Assembly (NCBI GenBank): GCA_965243185.1 | Contig: OZ251531.1 | Location: 434,001 to 498,000 of the forward strand | Length of the DNA stretch: 64,000 nucleotides | Direction of reading: 5' to 3' | Source of the DNA: CBDBCU01 sp965243185 | Lineage (GTDB): Bacteria; Chloroflexota; Dehalococcoidia; Lucifugimonadales; UBA3495 | Part shown: positions 43,024-50,151 of the stretch, in pieces | Layout: each line of letters starts with the position of its first letter | Position numbering within the stretch: the first letter of the stretch is position 1 | The notes under the pieces: model-generated | What the model saw: the letters and a program-made list of their open reading frames with translations, nothing else | Database searches by the model: none | Told to the model about the DNA's origin: nothing | Made by a program: the position numbers and the translations under genes

Positions 43024-44508
43024 ATGACCACCAGGTCTTTTGCCGGCAAGGTCAACGCCCCGGAATTTCCCGCCGGGTTGGAATGGGTCAACACCGACCG
43101 CCCCCTCACCCTGCACGAACTCCGCGGCAAAATCGTGCTGCTGGACTTCTGGACCTACTGTTGAATCAACTGTATGCACATCTTTCCGCAGTTGCGGAAA
43201 CTGGAGCGCAAGTACCCCGCCGAACTGATGGTCATTGGCGTCCACTCCGCCAAGTTCCCCAACGAAAAGGATGGGGAAAACCTGCACCAAGCCGTGCGCC
43301 GCTGCGAACTCGAACACCCTGTAGTCAACGACGCCGAGTTTCAAGTCTGGCAGGAATACGGCTGCCGCGCTTGGCCCACCCTGATGTTCATCGACCCCCA
43401 GGGCAAGGTCATCGGCAAGCACGAAGGCGAAATTTCCTACGCTGACTTTGACCGGCTGCTCGGCAGTATGATTGCCGAATTCGACGAACAGGGCTTGCTC
43501 AATCGTCAACCGGTAGCCTACACCCGGCCCGCCGCCCCGGAAACCGCCCTATCCTTCCCCGGCAAAGTCCTGGCTGACCCGGCTGGCTCCCGCCTCTTTA
43601 TCGCCGACTCCAATCACAACCGCATCCTAGTCGCCGCCTTGGATGGCGCGGTGCAGCAGGTTATCGGCTCTGGCATTGAGGGATTAGCCGATGGCTTTTT
43701 GTCCACCGCCCAGTTCAACCATCCCCAAGGAATGGCAGTGGTCGGCGAAACCCTGTATGTTGCCGATACCGAAAACCACGCCCTGCGTCAAGTTGACCTG
43801 ACCGCCGGCGCGGTAAAAACTATTGCCGGCAACGGCAATCAAGGCCAACGGCGCGGCGGTTTCGGCCTTGGCACGACCGTGGAACTCAACTCCCCCTGGG
43901 ACTTGGTTCACCATAACCACAAACTCTATATCGCCATGGCCGGCTGCCATCAGCTTTGGCTGTTGACCCTGGCCGATGGCGAAGTCGGCCCTTACGCCGG
44001 CTCCGGGATGGAAAACATCAGCGATGGCGCTTTGTCCGCCGCTACCCTGGCCCAGCCCAGCGGCATCACCACCGACGGCAACCGCCTCTACTTTGCCGAC
44101 AGCGAAACCAGCGCCATCCGCTCCGCCGAACTCGACCCCAACGGGCGGGTACGCACCATCATTGGCTTGGGCCTTTTCGAGTTCGGCGACCTGGATGGCG
44201 AAGGCCATCATGTCCGCTTGCAGCACCCCTTGGGCGTAGCCTGGCACGACGGCGCGCTCTATGTAGCCGACACCTACAATCACAAGGTCAAGGTGATAAT
44301 GCCGGTGGCCCGCACCGCCGCCACCTTGCTGGGCAGCGGCGCCGCCGGCCATCAGGACGGCGTTGGCGCCCAAGCCGCCTTTGCCGAACCCTCCGGCATC
44401 AGCATCGCCCTCGGCAAACTCTACATCGCCGACACCAACAACCACTGCATCCGCGCCGCCGACCTGGACACCCTGGAAGTAACCACCCTGGAACTGCGGG
44501 GGCTGTAA
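43024..44508 (+). CDS. Thioredoxin-like/NHL-repeat selenoprotein (UxxC motif)
   Basis: From the ATG at 43024 (GAGAGGT upstream) the frame is open except for one TGA at 43162-43164, codon 47. Around it the protein reads LLDFWTYC-U-INCMHIFPQL, exactly the active-site segment of thioredoxin-NHL proteins (usually WTYCCINCMH), so the TGA replaces the first Cys of the CxxC. Residues 1-165 are thioredoxin-like (GCRAWPTLMFIDPQGK); the rest forms NHL repeats (LYVADTENHALRQVDL, LYVADTYNHKVKVI). Read through, it is 494 aa. Starting only at the Met after the TGA would lose the redox motif. Confidence 0.9.
43183..43200 (+). promoter_or_regulatory. Candidate SECIS hairpin in the thioredoxin-NHL gene
   Basis: TTTCCGC-AGTT-GCGGAAA: a perfect 7-bp stem and a 4-base loop containing G and U, starting 18 nt after the TGA. 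Confidence 0.75.
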
Positions 44509-44569
44509 AGCTGCTCAAATTGGCGGCGGTGCGACTGAGTGGGGCGGCGGGTCTTTTGACCCTCGCGGT

Positions 44570-46243
44570 CTAATCCGCCATCCCCGCCGGGCTGCTTTGC
44601 CGCGCCCGCCCCGCCAAATACTGCGCCGCCCACTCCCGGGCCAAGCGAATGTTAATCCGCTGGTCGATGGGCGGATTGCCATACCACTTCCCCAGCTTTT
44701 TATTCAGCTGCCGCAGCGCCACCAGCGTCAGCCGGTTCGACTTCCGCCGATTGCACGGCCCGCACAGCGGACAGCGATTATCCAGTTCGTTGCTCCCACC
44801 CTGCGATGCCGGGTCGATATGGTCCAGCTCCAAGTGTTCGGAATCCGGCGGCTCAAAGCCGCAGCCCCAACAGATACAACCCCACTGCTGCACCAGGATG
44901 TCCAGCATCTGCTGCCGGGTCATACTCGCCGGCCGGCGGCGGGAAGTATAAACGGCCGCCAAGTGGGGGTAATTATCCCCATCATCAGTACGCGCCGGCG
45001 CAGCGTCGAGGATTTGACAGTGCGACTGCAATTCCTGCAACAGGGCTTGCTGCTGCGCCTGAAACTCGTTCACATTGATGCCCAACCCCAGCAGCCGGTT
45101 AGCCACGTGATACGCCGCGTCCGCCCGCCGGTCAATGCCTACCCAACGCCGGCCCAAGTTGTTGGCGGCGACAAGGGTAGTGGCGCAGCCGCAAAACGGG
45201 TCTAACACCAAGTCACCGGGATTGCTGGACGCCTTGATGATGCGCTCGTAAAGGATAACCGGTTTCTGGTCCGGGCTGCCCGTCCTTTCGTTGGCGCCGG
45301 GCGGACTTATATCCGTGATGACATCCTCGAGGAGCGTTCCTTTCAGCGTGGAAAGGTATTTTTTGTAATACGGCTTTCCGTTGCCCGACCAGTAAATCAG
45401 GCCGATTTTGTCCAGAGCCGCGCACTTCTCCAGTTGATTCAAAGTCTCGTAATCAGCCGGGATAAGAGCCATAGCCTTATCCGGGAACCGGTCTCGAGTA
45501 GGCGGCGCCCAAGCCCGTCCCTCCGGGGGAAGTTGTCCCTTGAACGGCAGATAGGCTTCCTTGCCCCCGGCTTTGCCGCCGGACAAATCCGCCGGGGTAA
45601 AAGCTCCGAACTCATCGTTCTTATTGAACGACTTGGCGTATTCCGCGGAATGAGGTTCGTATTGGGGATTCCAAGTATATCCCGGCCCCTTATTGTAGAA
45701 AAATATGGTGTCGTGGGTGCGGGGATACTGCTTGGCGCTGAGGGCTTTGGGCGTAGTACGCCAAGAAATTTCATTGCGGAAATTCTTGGCCCCAAAGATA
45801 GCGTCTAACGCCATCCGAATGTAGCCGTTGGCCGCGTGGTCGCAATGCAGATACAGAGAACCGGTAGGTTTCAGGATACGGTGCATCTCCAGCAGCCGCA
45901 CCGACAGGAAACAGAGAAAGGCCGCAATATCATCCCCGTGGCACTCCCCGGCCGCCTCTATAACTTCGTACAAAGCCCGGTTCTCATCCCGTACCTGCTC
46001 CAGCCAGATGGGATGAACCTCGTTCCATTTCCACTGGTCGGGCAATATGCCGGCATCGCCCCACTTCCACTTGTCCACATAAAAGCCGGCGGTTCCAGCC
46101 CGGTTGCGGGAAGTGTTAAAAGGCGGGTCGGTAGCAATCAAATCCACCGTCTCGCTGTTCATCCCCCGCAGCACTTCCAGGTTGTCGAGGGTATAAAGGG
46201 CGTGGTCGGGAAAATTCTGCCGGTCGGCGGGGTTAGCGGCCAT
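44570..46243 (-). CDS. DNA methyltransferase (N4/N6 type) fused to an HNH endonuclease domain
   Basis: Protein of 557 aa with AAGGAGG before the ATG. The methyltransferase part has motif IV LIATDPPFNTS near the N-terminus and motif I LDPFCGCATTLVAANNLGRRWVGID near residue 370, the beta-class order. The C-terminal 130 residues hold an HNH domain with zinc cysteines: CWGCGFEPPDSEHLELDHIDP, then CPLCGPCNRRKS. A single chain that both modifies and cuts is possible; alternatively the HNH part is regulatory or degenerate. Confidence 0.88.
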   Translation of the reverse strand: MAANPADRQNFPDHALYTLDNLEVLRGMNSETVDLIATDPPFNTSRNRAGTAGFYVDKWKWGDAGILPDQWKWNEVHPIWLEQVRDENRALYEVIEAAGECHGDDIAAFLCFLSVRLLEMHRILKPTGSLYLHCDHAANGYIRMALDAIFGAKNFRNEISWRTTPKALSAKQYPRTHDTIFFYNKGPGYTWNPQYEPHSAEYAKSFNKNDEFGAFTPADLSGGKAGGKEAYLPFKGQLPPEGRAWAPPTRDRFPDKAMALIPADYETLNQLEKCAALDKIGLIYWSGNGKPYYKKYLSTLKGTLLEDVITDISPPGANERTGSPDQKPVILYERIIKASSNPGDLVLDPFCGCATTLVAANNLGRRWVGIDRRADAAYHVANRLLGLGINVNEFQAQQQALLQELQSHCQILDAAPARTDDGDNYPHLAAVYTSRRRPASMTRQQMLDILVQQWGCICWGCGFEPPDSEHLELDHIDPASQGGSNELDNRCPLCGPCNRRKSNRLTLVALRQLNKKLGKWYGNPPIDQRINIRLAREWAAQYLAGRARQSSPAGMAD

Positions 46244-46344
46244 TGCCAGCCTCCTTGCTGGGGATGGCGGGATTATAGACAGCGGCCGGTTGCGGAGTCA
46301 AGGGCGGGTAAGACAGCCGGAGTTGCCGCCGGTGACGGATGGGT

Positions 46345-46719
46345 TCAGCCCACCGCCCGCCCGGCCACAATGCCCAGCCACGCCGCCGCCAAGCCGATGA
46401 CCAGATTGCCCCCAAGGTTGACGGCGGCCCGCAGCGCTTCCCCGGACTCCAGCAGCCGCACCGCATCATAGCTCAGGGTGGAAAAGGTGGTATAACCGCC
46501 CAGCAAGCCGATGGCAATCATCGCCCGCACTTCCGCCGGCAAATCATTGCGCTGCAACGCCCACCCCAGAAAGAACCCCAAGGCAAAGGAGCCGGTAACG
46601 TTGACGATAAGAGTCCCGACAACGGTTCCCGTCCCCCAATAGTGGATCGCCAACCGCCCGATGCCATAGCGCAGCAGCGACCCGGCCGCGCCGCCAAGGG
46701 CTACGAGGAGGTAGGTCAT
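46345..46719 (-). CDS. crcB: Fluoride efflux channel CrcB/Fluc
   Basis: Small membrane protein of 124 aa that exports fluoride as a dual-topology dimer. It has four helices and the family motifs GGAAGSLLRYGIGR, GTLIVNVTGSFALGFF and GLLGGYTTFSTLSYDAV. Its ATG overlaps the stop of the upstream gene by 4 bases. No fluoride riboswitch was recognised upstream, where coding sequence lies. Confidence 0.95.
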   Translation of the reverse strand: MTYLLVALGGAAGSLLRYGIGRLAIHYWGTGTVVGTLIVNVTGSFALGFFLGWALQRNDLPAEVRAMIAIGLLGGYTTFSTLSYDAVRLLESGEALRAAVNLGGNLVIGLAAAWLGIVAGRAVG

Positions 46720-47390
46720 GCCTTACCCTGTGGCGGAACGATTTGCCGGTCTTTCTCGGGACGCCCTCTCCAGTCTCTCCGGGATTTCAGAACCCGAGGT
46801 TTTTTCAGCCTTGCTACCAACCTTTCCGGCGGCAAGGACAGCTCAAGCCACTTCCCCCATTCAGGGGGGATATAATCCGGCTTTTTCCCAGACATCAAGC
46901 AGAAATGAGGCTTAACCGCAGGGTAAGGCTTGAGGATAAGGTCAAGCCGGTCAGCTTTCGATTTTAGCTGGCCGTTATCAAAACCCTCCAACCCATCCGA
47001 CATCCCATCGGTATTGTACCCTTTGGCTTCAATGAAAATCAGGTGATAGTCGCCGCTGGCATCCTTAAAGGCGACCAGCAAGTCGACATCCTCCTGATTC
47101 TGTTCTACGGCCGCGGTGTTAAGGCGGTCAACCCTTTCCTCCGCGTCGGTGTAGTGCGCCAAGACCAAGCTGGCGTGAACCCAGTTCAGGTGGTAGTCCA
47201 TCGCCACGAAAACCCTCTCCCCTTTCTCGGGGAAAGGAGCTCCCACCTTGGCGCAGAGTTTCTGTTGGAAATCCGACGAGAGGTTAAACGCCGGTTCTCC
47301 TTCGCCATCCTTTAGCCCCAAAGCCTGCGCTACCAGGAAAAACCGCTCCTTGCGGTTAAAGGACTTCAGAATGTCAATCAAGTCGGGCAT
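46716..47390 (-). CDS. PD-(D/E)XK-like nuclease candidate, unknown family
   Basis: Protein of 224 aa. The middle part reads EDVDLLVAFKDASGDYHLIFIEAKGYN, with Asp, then Glu-Ala-Lys on the next strand, the layout of PD-(D/E)XK nucleases. The start is MPDLIDILKSFNRKERFFLVAQALG, a helical lead often seen in restriction-like proteins. It overlaps crcB by 4 bases, and the methyltransferase-HNH gene is further downstream. A restriction role is inferred. Confidence 0.6.
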   Translation of the reverse strand: MPDLIDILKSFNRKERFFLVAQALGLKDGEGEPAFNLSSDFQQKLCAKVGAPFPEKGERVFVAMDYHLNWVHASLVLAHYTDAEERVDRLNTAAVEQNQEDVDLLVAFKDASGDYHLIFIEAKGYNTDGMSDGLEGFDNGQLKSKADRLDLILKPYPAVKPHFCLMSGKKPDYIPPEWGKWLELSLPPERLVARLKKPRVLKSRRDWRGRPEKDRQIVPPQGKA

Positions 47391-47411
47391 AGCTGATACC
47401 TCCGCTAATGG

Positions 47412-48311
47412 TTAAGTTTCCTGCCCAATTTCCCAGCCGGCTTGTTCCTCCAACGGCAGTACCAGGGCGGACGGGTCTAAATCGGCGAGGCCGTTGGCGA
47501 TGGCTTCCTGAAATTTCCGGTAAGCCAAATCCCCGGCCGGGATGGGGGATTGCAGGCTTTGGGCCAGGTCCTGAATTAACCCCAGGTCTTTCAGGATGAC
47601 CCGCATTTGCGCCCGGTCGCCGGCGAAGTTACGCTCCAGCATTGCCGGGGCGTTGCGGTCCAGCATAAAGCTTTGTCCCCAGCCGGAACTGACCACTTCA
47701 TAAACCAGAGCCGGGTCGGCGCCGGCTTTAGCCCCCAGCAGCATTGCCTCGGCGGCGGCCATGGTGTGGATGCCCACCAGCAATTGGTTGACCAGTTTAA
47801 CGGCGGTGCCGGCGCCGGTCGGCCCGATGTGGCGGATAGTCGCGCCCATGGCCGCAAACAAGGGCAAGGCGCGGTCGTAAGCCGCCCGGGAGCCGCCGGC
47901 CATAATAGTCAAAGTGCCGTTGGCCGCCCGCTCCGTCCCGCCGCTGATGGGGGCGTCGAGAAAGAGCGCGCCCTTGGCGGCGGCGGCGGCGGCGCAAGCC
48001 TGGGTGGTGGACATTCCCACCGTGCTGTGGTCAATGAGTATCTGCCCCGGCTTGGCATTGGCGATAATGCCGTCAGCGTCCAGGAAAACCGCTTCCACCG
48101 TGGCCACATCCGGCAGGCAGGTCAGCAGAAGGTCCGTTTCCCGGGTAGTTTCCGCCGCCGAATGGCCCGGCTTGGCTCCGGCGTCCACAATCTGCCGCAC
48201 CTTTTCTTGGCTGCGGTTATGCACCGTCAAGTCAAAGCCGGCGTTAAGCAGCCGGTAAGACATCGGCAAGCCCATCCGTCCCAACCCGATAAATCCCGCT
48301 TTGCTGGACAC
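47412..48311 (-). CDS. 3-hydroxyisobutyrate dehydrogenase-family NAD(P)-dependent oxidoreductase
   Basis: Beta-hydroxyacid dehydrogenase of 299 aa. The Rossmann motif is GFIGLGRMGLPM. The substrate-binding block is LDAPISGGTERAANGTLTIMAGG and the catalytic Lys is in GTAVKLVNQLL. The next gene upstream on the same strand is a class III aminotransferase (40-base gap), so the two may act in one catabolic route for an amine or beta-amino acid. Confidence 0.93.
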   Translation of the reverse strand: MSSKAGFIGLGRMGLPMSYRLLNAGFDLTVHNRSQEKVRQIVDAGAKPGHSAAETTRETDLLLTCLPDVATVEAVFLDADGIIANAKPGQILIDHSTVGMSTTQACAAAAAAKGALFLDAPISGGTERAANGTLTIMAGGSRAAYDRALPLFAAMGATIRHIGPTGAGTAVKLVNQLLVGIHTMAAAEAMLLGAKAGADPALVYEVVSSGWGQSFMLDRNAPAMLERNFAGDRAQMRVILKDLGLIQDLAQSLQSPIPAGDLAYRKFQEAIANGLADLDPSALVLPLEEQAGWEIGQET

Positions 48312-48350
48312 CGGATTACCCCCTTGTTCTGGTTGCAGCTAATGCGGCGG

Positions 48351-49736
48351 CTAGTCCGCGCCCAAGTCTTTGGCGACCCGCCCGATTACCTTATCCAAAG
48401 TGGATACAATCTGCTCGATTTCCCCCGGGGTAACGCACAGCGGCGGCATAATGTTCATCACATCCCCGCCGCGCAGCAAGACGCCCTCCTCGGCAAATCC
48501 TTGGGTCAGCCGCGGCCCCAATTCGGCGTCGGCCGGGAACGACTCTTTAGTTTCCCGGTCTTTGACCAGTTCCAGACCGCACATCAAGCCGAGGCCGCGG
48601 GCGTCGCCGATGATGGAATGTTTGCCTTGCAGTTCTTTGAGACCGTCGAGCAGGTATTGCCCCATCCGCGCCGAGTTGTCCACCATTTGCTCCCGCTCCA
48701 TAATCTCAATGTTTTTCAGGGAAGCGGCGGCGGCGACCGGATGGCCGCCAAAGGTGATGACATGACGGAAAGCGGCTTTCGGCCCGCCCACAAAGGCGTC
48801 GGCGATGGGCTTGCGGAGGATGGCCGCTCCCATGGGAATGTAGCCGCTGGTAATGCCCTTGGCTACCGTCATCATATCCGGCGTAATGCCCCAATGCTCG
48901 CAGGCGAACATCTTGCCGGTGCGCCCGAAGCCGGTAATCACTTCGTCGGCGATGAGCAGGCAGCCGTACTTGTCGCACAGTTCGCGCAGCCGGGGCCAGT
49001 AGTTAGGCGGCGGCACAATGGCCCCGGTAGGACTGGACACCGGCTCGGCAATCACCGCCGCTATCGTTTCCGGCCCCTGAAAGCGGATGATGTTTTCAAT
49101 GGCGGCCACGGATTTGTCGGCGCATTCCTCCGGGCTAGCGCTGCCGAACTCGCAGCGGTAAAAGTTGGGCTGCGGCGCGTGAAAGGCCCCGGGCATCAGC
49201 GGTTCGTAATCGCTTTTGGGATAGAGAAAGGAGCCGCCCAGGGCCAACGCGCCAAAGGTAGCCCCGTGATAGGAGTCCTGGCGGCTGATGAATTTGATGC
49301 GGCCCGGTTCGCCTACCCGCTTGAAATAAGCCCGGGTCAGTTTCAACGCCGTTTCCACCGACTCCGACCCGCCGCTGGTGAAAAAGGAGCGGGACAAATC
49401 GCCGGGGGTGATGGCGGCGATTTTCGCCGACAGCCGCACCGCCGCCTCGGTGGTAGTACCCATGGGCATATAGGTGATTTTGAGCATCTGCTCATAGGCG
49501 GCGTCGGCGATTTCGGTCTGCCCGTAGCCCACATTTTTCAGCCACAGGCCGGACATCGCGTCAATATAGGTGTTGCCCAGGGCATCGGTAACCTGGCAGC
49601 CCTTGCCCTCGACGAAAATCTGCGGCTCCCCCTTTTCCGCCATATCGCTGGGCTCCCGCAGATAGACCCACAGGTTTTCCAGGGCGGTGCGCTGCAATTC
49701 CTGAACGCTGCTCTCGGTATGGGCGGCCATAGCCAT
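48351..49736 (-). CDS. Class III (omega-amino acid:pyruvate type) aminotransferase
   Basis: PLP-dependent transaminase of 461 aa. Features: GLWLKNVGYGQTEIADAAYEQM, FFTSGGSESVETALKLTRAYF, SYHGATFGALALGG, the PLP Asp in LIADEVITGFGRTG, and the Schiff-base Lys in MMTVAKGITSGYIPMGA. It resembles beta-alanine or taurine:pyruvate aminotransferases. It precedes the hydroxyisobutyrate-type dehydrogenase gene. Confidence 0.93.
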   Translation of the reverse strand: MAMAAHTESSVQELQRTALENLWVYLREPSDMAEKGEPQIFVEGKGCQVTDALGNTYIDAMSGLWLKNVGYGQTEIADAAYEQMLKITYMPMGTTTEAAVRLSAKIAAITPGDLSRSFFTSGGSESVETALKLTRAYFKRVGEPGRIKFISRQDSYHGATFGALALGGSFLYPKSDYEPLMPGAFHAPQPNFYRCEFGSASPEECADKSVAAIENIIRFQGPETIAAVIAEPVSSPTGAIVPPPNYWPRLRELCDKYGCLLIADEVITGFGRTGKMFACEHWGITPDMMTVAKGITSGYIPMGAAILRKPIADAFVGGPKAAFRHVITFGGHPVAAAASLKNIEIMEREQMVDNSARMGQYLLDGLKELQGKHSIIGDARGLGLMCGLELVKDRETKESFPADAELGPRLTQGFAEEGVLLRGGDVMNIMPPLCVTPGEIEQIVSTLDKVIGRVAKDLGAD

Positions 49737-49926
49737 AATTTCTACTCCCCCGCCTGGGCTGAATTGGGATGGATGGCGACCGGGTTATGGCGGTAAGTTT
49801 AACACCGCCGGGGAGTAACTACAAATGGGGACGGGAAAACGGCGTTGTTTCGTAAATGGTTATGGGGGCAGTAACTCGGCTACGACTACCCTTTTTTAAT
49901 GGAGAATCAGTGAATGCCGGCACACC

Positions 49927-50151
49927 CTACCGCAACCCACCCGCCAGCGCATCGCCGGTAAAGGTCTTGCCGGTAATCGCCGGCTCGCTGGCCAAGGCGA
50001 TACGGGCTTTCTCCATTGCCGACCACGGTATCCCCAGAGCTTCGGCCACGGCTTCGTCCAGCCGCCGCCGGGTGCCGCAGGTCAGCATATAGCGGAGTTC
50101 CTGCAACTCGGAGTTGCAAAGTTCGTCATAGGCGGATAATAGAACATCCAT
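49927..50151 (-). other. Out-of-frame C-terminal extension of the restriction-modification gene
   Basis: A 74-codon frame that continues naturally from the gene at 50126-52759 if one base is removed from the G/C homopolymer. It reads MDVLLSAYDELCNSELQELR and has GTRRRLDEAVAEALGI, the tail typical of this kind of methyltransferase. It has no ribosome-binding site of its own, so it is the alternate 3' end and not a separate gene. Confidence 0.75.

Noticed and set aside
49927..50151. Stand-alone 74-aa gene
   Set aside because: It lacks a ribosome-binding site and continues the restriction-modification protein after a one-base shift, so it is listed as an alternate end.
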